This document shows, piece after piece, positions 53,121 through 62,399 of a stretch of 64,000 bases of DNA. Each line of letters begins with the position of its first letter. The first letter of the stretch is position 1. The notes beneath the pieces were generated by a model. That model saw nothing but the letters and a program-made list of their open reading frames with translations. It was not told the DNA's origin and ran no database searches. Source of the DNA: Kordia aestuariivivens (GTDB lineage Bacteria; Bacteroidota; Bacteroidia; Flavobacteriales; Flavobacteriaceae); assembly GCF_014397005.1 (NCBI RefSeq), contig NZ_JACGWS010000001.1, forward strand, positions 124,001 through 188,000, read 5' to 3'. A program made the position numbers and the translations under genes.

Positions 53121-53138
53121 CACTTAAAATCAGAATAA
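53121..53138 (+). repeat. Right 18-bp direct repeat of the NACHT insertion
   Basis: An exact copy of 51070-51087, in non-coding sequence after the NACHT gene. Confidence 0.9.
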
Positions 53139-53193
53139 TCGCAAGTAAATTGTTGCAAAATGTCTAAAAGTCGTATTTTTCAAGATATTTGTA

Positions 53194-53676
53194 GTGATGA
53201 AACAACTGTGGAAATATTGTCTAGTATTTTTTGTGTGTGTTTCTTGTGACTTGATTAATAGTTCTATTGTAAAAGAAGAAACTATTGTAGCGCAAGAAAA
53301 ACAGACCATTGATTTGGATACAGTTACCGAATTTCCATCATTCACAAGTTGTGATCATTTAGAAAGTGAAGCACAAAAAAACTGTTTCTTTCAAGCCTTA
53401 ACGGATCACATTTACGAGCGTTTATCACAAAATGAGCTTATGGTTTCTAAAGCCATTCACGATACCATTCAAGTAGAATTACACATCGATTCCATAGGAA
53501 TTATTAAGGTTGCCAACATTCAAAAAAAAGCATTTACAGCCAAGCAATTACCGAGCTTAGATAGTTTGATTCGTGCAAGCATCAATAGTTTACCTAAAGC
53601 ATCTCCTGCGAACAAAAGAGGCATTCCTGTAGCTACAAAATTCATGCTGCCAATTATATTACATGTTGAAGAGTGA
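53194..53676 (+). CDS. Lipoprotein with TonB-C-like domain, paralogous to the M56 C-terminus
   Basis: A 160-residue protein with a lipobox (V-C-V-S-C, Cys18). The rest aligns by eye with the C-terminal domain of the M56 protein at 48443: F-P-x-x-x-x-C, a second Cys in N-C-F-F / D-C-F-L, S-L-P-K-A-S-P-A-x-K-x-G-x-P-V, and K-F-M-L-P-I. It was probably the fourth gene of the sensor operon before the NACHT insertion. A role as a decoy or envelope partner of the sensor is inference. Confidence 0.75.
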   Translation: MMKQLWKYCLVFFVCVSCDLINSSIVKEETIVAQEKQTIDLDTVTEFPSFTSCDHLESEAQKNCFFQALTDHIYERLSQNELMVSKAIHDTIQVELHIDSIGIIKVANIQKKAFTAKQLPSLDSLIRASINSLPKASPANKRGIPVATKFMLPIILHVEE

Positions 53677-53752
53677 TAATTTTTTGTTGATTAATAGATA
53701 AAAAAATACGCATAAAGAATCCACAAAAAACAAATCAACAAAAAAACAATAC

Positions 53753-54499
53753 CTAAAACCGAATCGCTAATTTCTTCAACAATCGCAACACTTCCACATA
53801 CAACCAAATAATGGTCACTAATAATTCCCAAGTTGCAAACCATTCATACGTTTTATTGGCTTTTCCGATATACCGATCGATATAATCAAAATCGAGTAAT
53901 AGGCTCAAAGAAGCAAAAATGGCAACAACGACATTAAACGTAATCGCAAACCAAGAAGAACTCCATAAAAAAGAAATCACAATTCCGAAAAAACTTAGTA
54001 TAAAAGATACGATATAAATCACGAAAATTGCAGTCGTTACGGTAATCACAACACTTCTGAATTTTTGCGTCACTTTTATAATTTTGGTTACATATAAAAG
54101 CAACATAATCATAAAGGTTACCAACGTAATAATAACTGCTTGAAACGGTAAATCGGGAAAAATTTTATGAATATACGCACTAAATCCTCCAATAAACAAA
54201 CCTTTGGCAAGTGCATAAATAATAGTGAGTGGCATAACCCATTCGCGTTTCACAGAAATAAGAATACTGCATATAAGGGCAACAATAAGTCCACCAGTAG
54301 TAATCCACTTAACTTCCACACCATCATAAAATAATTTCCAAGAAACTCCGGCTGTTAAAGAGACCAATAGCAAACAAAACATGGATTTCAATACAACACC
54401 ACGAAGCGTCATTTTTCCTAGTTTTCGCTTTTTCCTAGAAGTATTCCAAAAATAAGTAGTAAATGCAGGATTTGAGGTGGACAATCCGAATAGACTCAT
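53753..54499 (-). CDS. Bax inhibitor-1/YccA family membrane protein
   Basis: A 248-residue, seven-helix membrane protein with N-terminal N-P-A-F and acidic residues late in the bundle (L-L-L-D-F-D-Y-I-D) typical of the YccA/BI-1 pH-gated calcium-leak family. In bacteria related proteins interact with FtsH. Monocistronic. Confidence 0.88.
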   Translation of the reverse strand: MSLFGLSTSNPAFTTYFWNTSRKKRKLGKMTLRGVVLKSMFCLLLVSLTAGVSWKLFYDGVEVKWITTGGLIVALICSILISVKREWVMPLTIIYALAKGLFIGGFSAYIHKIFPDLPFQAVIITLVTFMIMLLLYVTKIIKVTQKFRSVVITVTTAIFVIYIVSFILSFFGIVISFLWSSSWFAITFNVVVAIFASLSLLLDFDYIDRYIGKANKTYEWFATWELLVTIIWLYVEVLRLLKKLAIRF

Positions 54500-54562
54500 G
54501 AGCTGATTTTTGTTAAAAATAATAAAAAAATCTACTTCACGGTTTCAATCTCGTTAAATATT

Positions 54563-54574
54563 TGTAAATTTACA
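54563..54574 (+). promoter_or_regulatory. Palindromic operator candidate of the Xre-RES operon
   Basis: TGTAAATTTACA is a perfect 12-base palindrome 28 bases upstream of the antitoxin ATG. A related GTAA-AA-TTAC lies nearer the start. Confidence 0.45.
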
Positions 54575-54601
54575 TAGTATAATAGGTAAAATTACTAAAA
54601 C

Positions 54602-55015
54602 ATGGAAGCGCTAACCCTATCGAGCTATATTGATAATCGAAATGATTCGCCACAAAATAAACTCAAAATTATTCACGCTACCCGAACTGGCGTTACGCGA
54701 TCGCAACTCAAAAAATTTAGTATGCGCGTCGCTTTACCATTGACAAAGATTTCAGAAATTGTGCCTGCTTCGTATTCTACATTGTCCAAAAAACTGAGTT
54801 ATGATAAAGAAGTAAGTGAACGTTTATTTGAAATTGCAGAAGTCTATTCAAAAGGATTTGAAGTTTTTGGGGACGAAAAAAAGTTTGCACGATGGCTCAA
54901 TAAAAAAAGTAAAGTTTTGGGCGGACAAACACCTTTTTCACTACTTGATACAAGTTATGGCGTTAAATTGGTCATAGATGAAATTAGACGTATTGATTAC
55001 GGAATTTTTGCCTAA
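54602..55015 (+). CDS. Antitoxin, Xre/MbcA/ParS family
   Basis: A 137-residue antitoxin with an N-terminal Xre-type HTH (I-S-E-I-V-P-A-S-Y-S-T-L-S-K-K) and the C-terminal toxin-binding domain (F-A-R-W-L-N, G-G-Q-T-P-F-S-L-L-D-T). It neutralises the RES toxin and likely represses the operon. Stop and next start overlap (TAATG). Confidence 0.92.
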   Translation: MEALTLSSYIDNRNDSPQNKLKIIHATRTGVTRSQLKKFSMRVALPLTKISEIVPASYSTLSKKLSYDKEVSERLFEIAEVYSKGFEVFGDEKKFARWLNKKSKVLGGQTPFSLLDTSYGVKLVIDEIRRIDYGIFA

Positions 55016-55479
55016 TGATTGTATACAGAATTGACAGAGCAAAGCGTAAAAACAATTTGCTTTCAGGAATTGGCGCTGAAAAAATTGGCGGTCGCTGGAA
55101 CGAAATCGGAACGCGTGCCGTATATACTTCACAACACATTTCATTAGCGTATTTAGAAGTTGTAATGCATTTAGACATTACAGAAGATTTACCAAGTGAT
55201 CGTATTTTAGTACATGTTGAAATACCAGATGATGTTTCTGTGTACGAGTTTAAAAAACTACCTAGAAACTGGAATACCTTTCCGTACAATAGTAAAACCC
55301 AAGAAATATTTACCAAATTCGTTGAAGAAAACAAACATGCTGTATTAAAAGTACCTTCGGCAATTGTAAAAGACGAATTCAATTATATTCTCAATCCGCG
55401 ACATATAGATTTCCACAAAATTCAAGTTGTGAAAATTCAAAAATTCACCTTTGATTCACGATTATATAGCGAAAGTTAA
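55015..55479 (+). CDS. RES-domain toxin (NAD+ phosphorylase family)
   Basis: A 154-residue RES toxin with the invariant G-G-R-W-N-x-x-G-T-R-A-V-Y-T-S segment and the A-Y-L-E motif. Known members (MbcT, Xre-RES systems) deplete NAD+ when freed from the antitoxin. It looks intact. Confidence 0.92.
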   Translation: MIVYRIDRAKRKNNLLSGIGAEKIGGRWNEIGTRAVYTSQHISLAYLEVVMHLDITEDLPSDRILVHVEIPDDVSVYEFKKLPRNWNTFPYNSKTQEIFTKFVEENKHAVLKVPSAIVKDEFNYILNPRHIDFHKIQVVKIQKFTFDSRLYSES

Positions 55480-55486
55480 ACATTGT

Positions 55487-56770
55487 TTATCGATTATATG
55501 GTGTTTCATTAATCCAGTGAAAACCTCTATTAATCAACTTAAACTTCTTTAAATCGAATTGCTTTGCTTTGATAAGAATAGTATCATTCAAATGTGTTCC
55601 TTTCAAAGTCAAAATGCTGTCTTTCAATGTGTAGGTAAAATCGTAAGTATCGGTTGAATCGCTACGTTTTTTCATGTACATAGACTTTTGAATCGTATCA
55701 AATTCTAATTTAAAGTTAACACGATCTCCATTCATTTGATAAGCATAAATGTAACTTTCACGTTGAATTATAAAGCGTTTCCATAAGGTATCATCTGTAA
55801 TGAGTAGCGGAATTGTATCTTTATTTTTTTCAATATGCGTAATGTCATAAATTCCATGCATATATGGTTTTGGAGCATTTGGACCGTACGATTCATTCGC
55901 GGACATGGCTTGACTTATACATACATAAAAAAACCAACTAACTATATAGACTTTTAAGATAGTAGCTATAATATTAAAACTACGCTTTTTAAAATACTGT
56001 GGAAAACTACGTGGAATCGTAGCGGCTTTGGTAAAAAACACCGCAAAAATTCGTTTCCAATCCTGCATAAAAACAAAAAGCGCAAAAAGCAGTAAGTGAA
56101 ATGAAAAGAGTTTTACAGGAATATCATAACACATATTCATTGCAAAAATATTCATCATCACACCAAAACATACCAATCCGCCAAGTGTGCGTGTGCGTCT
56201 AAATATCAATAACAAACCAGCAAGAACTTCTGCAAAACCAGAGAACATTGTGTACGCTTTTGAAGCACCCATAAAAGTCCAAGCAATTCCCATTGGTGAA
56301 GAATCTCCATAAGATTGGACTAATCTTCCTAAAGAAGGAACTGGAAACTGTAGTGGAATTATTTTATAAAAACCATAACTAAACATGGAAAATATTAAAA
56401 AATACGCAAGAAATACGACCAAAATACGCAACAACTTTACATAATTTTTTCGGTTGCGATCAATAAGACTCCAAATAAGTGTTCCTAAAACGGCAATCAA
56501 AAAGTAACAAAAAATTTGCACATAATTATAAGTTGTATCTCCACTTCCAGTAAATCGATATGAACCTGAACTATCAATAAAAACATTAAGAATGTTTTCA
56601 CCTATATAAGGCACAAGGTTTAACCATATAAACTCATCTATCTTATTTATGATATTAGATAAGAAATCGAAAATATTTAGTGGAAATGGCGATGTGAATA
56701 AAAGTGTATAGATAAAGAAAAAACGGAATCCTATTTTTTGAAAAATTGTCCAAGGTGTATTTGCAGACAT
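55487..56770 (-). CDS. DoxX-like membrane protein
   Basis: A 427-residue multi-helix membrane protein. The central part has DoxX-like features (G-F-A-E-V-L-A-G-L-L-L-I-F-R-R-T-R-T-L-G). The C-terminal ~130 residues form a soluble beta-rich domain starting after one more helix. Function unknown; DoxX proteins are linked to redox or sulfur metabolism. Confidence 0.75.
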   Translation of the reverse strand: MSANTPWTIFQKIGFRFFFIYTLLFTSPFPLNIFDFLSNIINKIDEFIWLNLVPYIGENILNVFIDSSGSYRFTGSGDTTYNYVQIFCYFLIAVLGTLIWSLIDRNRKNYVKLLRILVVFLAYFLIFSMFSYGFYKIIPLQFPVPSLGRLVQSYGDSSPMGIAWTFMGASKAYTMFSGFAEVLAGLLLIFRRTRTLGGLVCFGVMMNIFAMNMCYDIPVKLFSFHLLLFALFVFMQDWKRIFAVFFTKAATIPRSFPQYFKKRSFNIIATILKVYIVSWFFYVCISQAMSANESYGPNAPKPYMHGIYDITHIEKNKDTIPLLITDDTLWKRFIIQRESYIYAYQMNGDRVNFKLEFDTIQKSMYMKKRSDSTDTYDFTYTLKDSILTLKGTHLNDTILIKAKQFDLKKFKLINRGFHWINETPYNR

Positions 56771-56866
56771 TTGGCGGTTATATTGGTTAGTCTTTTAAAA
56801 TTAGATTTTTTTTCTGAAAAGACTTACAAAGCATTAACTTTTTTTAGAAAATTAACGTCTTTTTAA

Positions 56867-57997
56867 TTACTTTTTAAATTCCCGTTGCTTCCAAGTATAA
56901 CTTGTAAAGAAAGATTTTAAGAATACAAAAACGGTAAAAAATGGATATAAAATTGAACTCAAAAACACATATATGAACCTGAATTTTTGTTGTGTAAATT
57001 GTAGTGTTTGAAATAATAAAAGCCCATCAATAATTAATTTTGAGCACCATAAAAGTAACATCACTTGCCATGAAATACTTGTAAATAGTAGTAAGAAAGG
57101 AGAAAGGCAGCAGATCAAATTCATTAAAATCACCATCACACCAATCAATTTTCCTGAAAGTAAACTATAATTTGCACTTTTAGAAGCCCAGCGGATGCGT
57201 TGCGAAATTAAATCTTGAAACCTAGGCACTGAAAACGTTTGTACCAAAGCTTCTCTCGATTTTAAATACAACACTTTTTTTGGCCATTTTTGCACAAACT
57301 TCTCTAGTAGAAATACATCGTCGCCACTAGCTATAGTATCATTTCCGGCGAATCCTTGTACGGCTAAAAACGCTTTTTTTTGATATGCCAAATTAGCGCC
57401 ATTACACATAAAAGGAATTTGCAATCCAAAACTTCCGATTGTTGTTCCTTGAAGGCTTAAAAAATCGAGCAATTGAAAATAACTAAAAAATGACTTTTCT
57501 TCTTTGTACGTAACTGGTGCAGCAATCATTTTTGGCTGCTTCAATACAATCTCTTGATTGAAAAGGTGAAGCCAATTTGGTGGTAAGATACAATCTGCAT
57601 CTGTGGTTACAATCCAATCATTTTGCAACTGTTTTATGGCGGTTCTAATCGCATCTTTTTTTGGCGAATTAGAAACGCGTTTATTTTTTAGAATGGTAAT
57701 AGTAATCGTTGGATTTTCTTTGCTGAAATTTTCTATAATCTGATAAGAATCATCTTCAGAAGCATCATCTACAAACCAGAAAGAAACCGCAGAAGTCGGG
57801 TAGTGTAACCGTTTTATAGAAGCTAATAAAGTGGGTAAATGTTGGGTTTCATCCCGAAAAGGAATAATTACAGAAAAATTTGTCACAGGTTTTGAAGACT
57901 GCAGTTTGACGGTTGAAACTTTCCGAAAACCATATACTAAGCTCAGAATTAATGCGCTATACACGACAATGATGCTATAAAGAATTGCGCTGATCAT
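56867..57997 (-). CDS. Family 2 glycosyltransferase (membrane)
   Basis: A 376-residue processive-type GT2: N-terminal helix, GT-A fold with V-D-D-A-S, D-A-D, G-D-D-V and the Q-R-I-R-W motif, then C-terminal helices. It would polymerise or transfer sugars at the inner membrane. The start overlaps the end of the next upstream gene by four bases, suggesting joint work on a polar lipid or polysaccharide. Confidence 0.9.
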   Translation of the reverse strand: MISAILYSIIVVYSALILSLVYGFRKVSTVKLQSSKPVTNFSVIIPFRDETQHLPTLLASIKRLHYPTSAVSFWFVDDASEDDSYQIIENFSKENPTITITILKNKRVSNSPKKDAIRTAIKQLQNDWIVTTDADCILPPNWLHLFNQEIVLKQPKMIAAPVTYKEEKSFFSYFQLLDFLSLQGTTIGSFGLQIPFMCNGANLAYQKKAFLAVQGFAGNDTIASGDDVFLLEKFVQKWPKKVLYLKSREALVQTFSVPRFQDLISQRIRWASKSANYSLLSGKLIGVMVILMNLICCLSPFLLLFTSISWQVMLLLWCSKLIIDGLLLFQTLQFTQQKFRFIYVFLSSILYPFFTVFVFLKSFFTSYTWKQREFKK

Positions 57998-59001
57998 GAG
58001 GTTATTGGCTTTTCTTCTGGAAAAGAAGGATTAAAATTGAATACAAAATAACTTCCCAAAATACTCGGAAGCACAAAATTTAAAATCCACATTAATGAAA
58101 CGACCGTCAAAATGTTCAATTCAGGAACGTTGAGGTAGCCAAATAACCAAACGGCAATACTTCCTTTGACAATCACATCAAAAATAAACAACATTGGAAT
58201 TAATGAACTAATCAAATACATGGCGGTAATTGCGCTCATCGTCGTTACATACGAAGTATTCAAGCCAAAAAGAAGCAGTAAAAAGTAAAATTGATGCGAA
58301 AATATCAAATAGCGAACGATGGAAATACTCAAGTTTTTTAGGTGAATAGTGTTGGGAATTTTTCGAATAAACCCTTTTAAGTTCTTCCAAGAATATCCTT
58401 TAATTTGAAATCGTTTTTGTTTGCTGCCAAGCAGAAAGAGTCCACTAAAAAGCAATACAATAACACACATGCGTAAAATTTTATACCAAGGCAACGCTAC
58501 ACCAAATTGATATATAAAAAAAACAAATCCAACAAGACCGAAACATAAAGTAGCGAACAATTGTGCACTGTTTCCGAGAAAATTTAACCCTACGATTTGC
58601 TTCCGTTGAGATTTTGGGAAATACAAAGCTTTTGCGCCGTATTCGCCAACTCTATTTGGTGTAAATAAAGAAGCTGTCAAGCCACCCAAACTCTGCGCTG
58701 TACTTTCCCAAAGAGAAATTTGTTTTAGATGTTTTACAAGCGTTTTCCACTTGAAAATTTCCAAAAACCAATTCAAACACGTTGCAAGTAAAAGCAAACT
58801 AATACGAGTAGGTTCAAAAACACGAGAAGCTTTCAGTTGCGTTACAAACGTATCAAAATCTAACTGTGAATTGTGAACTAACTTATCATAAATAAAATAT
58901 GCGGCACCAATAACTATGGTTAGTTTTATTACCAAAGAAAAGAATTGCTTAGTTTTGTGAGATACCGAAGTCTGCATGCTACAAAGTAAAGCATTTCGCA
59001 A
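57994..59001 (-). CDS. LPG synthase TM-region/UPF0104 flippase-like protein
   Basis: A 335-residue membrane protein with about eight helices and the family motif T-P-N-R-V-G-E-Y-G-A-K. It lacks the catalytic domain of MprF, so it may flip lipids or act with the coupled GT2. Confidence 0.8.
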   Translation of the reverse strand: MRNALLCSMQTSVSHKTKQFFSLVIKLTIVIGAAYFIYDKLVHNSQLDFDTFVTQLKASRVFEPTRISLLLLATCLNWFLEIFKWKTLVKHLKQISLWESTAQSLGGLTASLFTPNRVGEYGAKALYFPKSQRKQIVGLNFLGNSAQLFATLCFGLVGFVFFIYQFGVALPWYKILRMCVIVLLFSGLFLLGSKQKRFQIKGYSWKNLKGFIRKIPNTIHLKNLSISIVRYLIFSHQFYFLLLLFGLNTSYVTTMSAITAMYLISSLIPMLFIFDVIVKGSIAVWLFGYLNVPELNILTVVSLMWILNFVLPSILGSYFVFNFNPSFPEEKPITS

Positions 59002-59054
59002 AACAAATCTATCATGGAAGTCATTTTCACAATTATAGATCTAGTTCGAATTAG

Positions 59055-59630
59055 ATGAAGCAAGAGAAAAAGTCGTTAAAAACAGAAAAAATCATATTAG
59101 GAATTGATCCAGGAACTACCATTATGGGTTTTGGTTTGATAAAAATAATAGGCAAGGAAATGAAGTTTTTACAACTCAATGAATTGCAATTACAAAAATA
59201 TAGCGATCATTACTTAAAGCTAAAATTAATCTTTGAGCGCACCATTGAACTGATTGATACGTATCACCCGGATGAAATTGCCATTGAAGCGCCTTTCTTT
59301 GGGAAAAACGTACAATCCATGCTGAAACTAGGGCGTGCGCAAGGAGTTGCGATGGCAGCAGGCTTATCACGCGAAGTTCCAATTACAGAATATGCTCCGA
59401 AAAAAATAAAAATGGCAATCACCGGAAACGGAAATGCAAGTAAAGAACAAGTTGCCAAAATGTTACAAAGCTTATTAGGATTAAAAACATTGCCAAAAAA
59501 CTTAGATTCTATGGACGGTTTAGCAGCAGCAGTTTGTCATTTCTACAATGCAGGGAAAGTTGAGGTCGGAAAAAGTTACTCAGGTTGGGGAAGTTTTGTA
59601 AAGCAGAATGAAAAAAGGATAAAAAAGTAA
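59055..59630 (+). CDS. ruvC: Crossover junction endodeoxyribonuclease RuvC
   Basis: A 191-residue Holliday-junction resolvase with acidic catalytic residues in G-I-D-P-G-T-T, A-I-E-A-P-F-F-G and S-M-D-G-L-A-A-A. Standard length for Bacteroidota; forms a dimer. Confidence 0.95.
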   Translation: MKQEKKSLKTEKIILGIDPGTTIMGFGLIKIIGKEMKFLQLNELQLQKYSDHYLKLKLIFERTIELIDTYHPDEIAIEAPFFGKNVQSMLKLGRAQGVAMAAGLSREVPITEYAPKKIKMAITGNGNASKEQVAKMLQSLLGLKTLPKNLDSMDGLAAAVCHFYNAGKVEVGKSYSGWGSFVKQNEKRIKK

Positions 59631-59689
59631 AATAATTACCTTTACACTCATTCTTTAAAATTTGTTTTTAACCAAAACAGCAATACTTT

Positions 59690-60427
59690 ATGAGTCATCA
59701 AAAAGAACTTTGTAAAAATTGTGATGCTTCTGTTGACGGAAACTATTGTGCTACCTGTGGACAAAGGACAACGATTGCAAAAATCACGATAAAGGATACC
59801 TTTCAGGAAATTATGAATATGTTTTTTTCTGTCAATGCACCTTTGATGGTAACTTTAAAGTATGCAATTATAAATCCCGGAAAGTTATTTAGAGAGTTTA
59901 TACACGGGAAACGGAAAACGTATTACAAACCTGTTGCCTTTTTCATTCTAATGACTATTGTATATGTAATAGTGAATGCTATTTTGAAGTATGATCCAAT
60001 ACATAGTGAAATGATCAAAGATGCGACTGGAGACATGGAAAGTTTAGCATTTCGGTCAGGGAAATTTATGAGAAATAACATCACAAATTTTCTGTTCTTT
60101 TTTGTTTTTTCCTTTGGAATCTCTCTAAAACTGTTTTTTAGGAAGCATTATTCTCTAGCTGAATATTTCGCTGTTGCTTTTTATTTAACGGGAATGTACA
60201 CGTTGTTAATTTCATGTTTAATGTATCTTATCAGTGAAATTTCTGTTTATTGGCGACCGATTCCATTTCTAATTATGCTGTTGTACTTTTTGTATGCAAT
60301 TACCTCATTTTTCCAGAGCAAACAGTTCCTTATTTTTTTAAAAGGAATTATAGCCTATATTTTTGCGGTAGTCTTATATATCTTATTTAGTTTTGGGCTC
60401 TCAATGTTTATCATCTCTTTTTCTTAA
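59690..60427 (+). CDS. DUF3667 membrane protein with zinc ribbon
   Basis: A 245-residue protein: N-terminal C-K-N-C / C-A-T-C-G-Q zinc ribbon, the conserved N-P-G-K-L-F-R-E-F-I-H-G-K-R, then four to five membrane helices. Common in Bacteroidota; function unknown. It precedes hemW by two bases. Confidence 0.85.
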   Translation: MSHQKELCKNCDASVDGNYCATCGQRTTIAKITIKDTFQEIMNMFFSVNAPLMVTLKYAIINPGKLFREFIHGKRKTYYKPVAFFILMTIVYVIVNAILKYDPIHSEMIKDATGDMESLAFRSGKFMRNNITNFLFFFVFSFGISLKLFFRKHYSLAEYFAVAFYLTGMYTLLISCLMYLISEISVYWRPIPFLIMLLYFLYAITSFFQSKQFLIFLKGIIAYIFAVVLYILFSFGLSMFIISFS

Positions 60428-60429
60428 AA

Positions 60430-61554
60430 ATGGCTGGAATTTATATACACATTCCGTTTTGTAAACAAGCATGTCACTATTGTGATTTTCACTTTTCAAC
60501 TTCTTTAGGGAAGAAAAATGAAATGATTACAGCGATTCAGAAAGAATTATTTCTACGGAAATCAGAACTGGAACAAACTACAATTGAAACCATTTATTTT
60601 GGTGGTGGAACACCAAGTATGTTATCGTTTGAAGAAATAGAAGCCATTTTGGAAAGTGTCTACGAAAACTACACAATTACTGACAATCCAGAAATTACTT
60701 TAGAAGCAAACCCAGATGATTTAACGGAAGCAAAAATTAAAGAATTTTCAAAATCCAAAATAAATCGATTAAGTATCGGAATTCAGTCGTTTTTTGATAC
60801 ACATTTACAATTCATGAATCGCGCGCATGCGGGAGATGAGGCTATAAAATGTTTGGAAATTGCCACGCAATATTTTGATAATATTACCATTGATTTAATG
60901 TATGGAATTCCTAAAATGACCATGCAAGAATGGAAAGAAAATCTTGAAATCGCTTTTAGTTTTAACGTAAACCATATTTCAAGTTATGTGTTAACGGTTG
61001 AACCGAAAACGGCATTGGAAAAATTTATCCGACAAGGAACCTGTCCAGATGTTTCTGGATCTGAATCTTGGGCGCATTTTAGCATGCTGGTGGAAGAAAC
61101 CGAAAAGCAAGGATACATACAATACGAAATTTCTAGTTTTGGGAAACCAGGCTGTTTTTCAAAACATAATTCTTCCTATTGGAAAGGCGCAACCTATATC
61201 GGAATTGGTCCTGGAGCACATTCGTTTGATAAAAAATCAAGAAGCTGGAATGTTTCAAACAATCCGTTATACATCAAAAGCATTGCGAAAGACATTGTGC
61301 CAATCACCAAAGAAATACTCTCGTTAGACGATCAATATAACGAATATGTCATGACAGGTGTGCGTACAATTTGGGGAATATCGTTGGCATACATTCAAGA
61401 AGAATTTGGAGAAGTATATGTTCAACATACATTAAAAGTTGCCGCATCGCATCTACAAGAAAAAAACATTCAACTAGAAGCAAATATTATCAGAACAACA
61501 CAAAAAGGACAGTTTTTATGCGATGGAATTGCAGCTGATTTCTTTAGAGTTTAA
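60430..61554 (+). CDS. hemW: Radical SAM heme chaperone HemW
   Basis: A 374-residue protein with the radical SAM cluster C-K-Q-A-C-H-Y-C-D-F, the G-G-G-T-P motif and Y-I-G-I-G-P-G-A-H-S. The Cys before the cluster pattern and the C-terminal layout fit HemW rather than HemN. It loads heme into respiratory enzymes. Confidence 0.92.
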   Translation: MAGIYIHIPFCKQACHYCDFHFSTSLGKKNEMITAIQKELFLRKSELEQTTIETIYFGGGTPSMLSFEEIEAILESVYENYTITDNPEITLEANPDDLTEAKIKEFSKSKINRLSIGIQSFFDTHLQFMNRAHAGDEAIKCLEIATQYFDNITIDLMYGIPKMTMQEWKENLEIAFSFNVNHISSYVLTVEPKTALEKFIRQGTCPDVSGSESWAHFSMLVEETEKQGYIQYEISSFGKPGCFSKHNSSYWKGATYIGIGPGAHSFDKKSRSWNVSNNPLYIKSIAKDIVPITKEILSLDDQYNEYVMTGVRTIWGISLAYIQEEFGEVYVQHTLKVAASHLQEKNIQLEANIIRTTQKGQFLCDGIAADFFRV

Positions 61555-61633
61555 TTTAGAAAAATTTCTTAGAAAAACAGCTTTTTCATGCTTTAACAGT
61601 AGAAGTTGAAAAATCATTTCCTATTTTTGCAGT

Positions 61634-62383
61634 ATGATTTGCACTATTCAACGTAAGACCACAAAACATCAAATAGATTTATCAAAACCGTTAGATATTT
61701 CCATTCCATTACGCGCTTCTAAAGACAATGTTAATGCTTGGTATTTAGACGCACCAGAAATTTCGCCTATGCGCACAGATGAATGGGTTGGAAGTGTAAA
61801 AGAAGGCGGCGATGTCAACTTTAACAACATTTATTTCAATCCACATTCGCATGGAACGCATACAGAATGTGTTGGGCATATTACGGAAGAAGTATATTCT
61901 ATAAATCAACAGCTAACCCAATTTTTCTTTCATGCCGAAGTCATTACGGTAGTTCCTGAAAAAAAAGATGGCGATCATGTGATTTCAAAAAAACAATTGC
62001 AACATGTGATCGGAAATAAAAAACGAGAAGCTATTGTGATTCGCACGTTGCCAAATTTTGACGAAAAGAAAAGCAAACAATATTCGCATACAAATCCGCC
62101 ATACATAGAAGAAGCTGGCGCAGTATATCTTCGCGAAAAAGGAATCAAACATTTATTAATTGATCTTCCAAGTGTTGATAAAGAAAAAGATGATGGTGAT
62201 TTGTTAGCGCACAATGCATTTTGGAATACTTCAGGTGATATTCGTATGGATGCTACCATTACGGAGTTTATATATGTTGCAAACAGTATAAAAGATGGCG
62301 CATATTATCTAAACATACAAATTGCACCTTTTGAGAATGATGCTTCGCCAAGCAAACCTATTCTGTATAAAATAGAGAAATAA
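61634..62383 (+). CDS. Cyclase-family (kynurenine formamidase-like) metal hydrolase
   Basis: A 249-residue protein with the conserved metal motif H-S-H-G-T-H-T-E-x-x-G-H near 77, an R-T-L-P-N segment and L-L-I-D-L-P-S-V-D. Substrate not known; only kynurenine formamidase-like in fold. Confidence 0.85.
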   Translation: MICTIQRKTTKHQIDLSKPLDISIPLRASKDNVNAWYLDAPEISPMRTDEWVGSVKEGGDVNFNNIYFNPHSHGTHTECVGHITEEVYSINQQLTQFFFHAEVITVVPEKKDGDHVISKKQLQHVIGNKKREAIVIRTLPNFDEKKSKQYSHTNPPYIEEAGAVYLREKGIKHLLIDLPSVDKEKDDGDLLAHNAFWNTSGDIRMDATITEFIYVANSIKDGAYYLNIQIAPFENDASPSKPILYKIEK

Positions 62384-62399
62384 CTATGGAAGTAATTTA

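Larger units (their letters stand above)
51088..53138 (+). mobile_element. 2,051-bp insertion carrying one NACHT gene
   Basis: Everything between the TPR stop codon and the end of the second 18-bp repeat. Removing it rejoins the TPR gene to the lipoprotein gene at 53194 with a 106-base spacer, restoring a continuous sensor operon. There is no transposase or integrase inside. It is more AT-rich than its flanks by eye. Confidence 0.6.
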
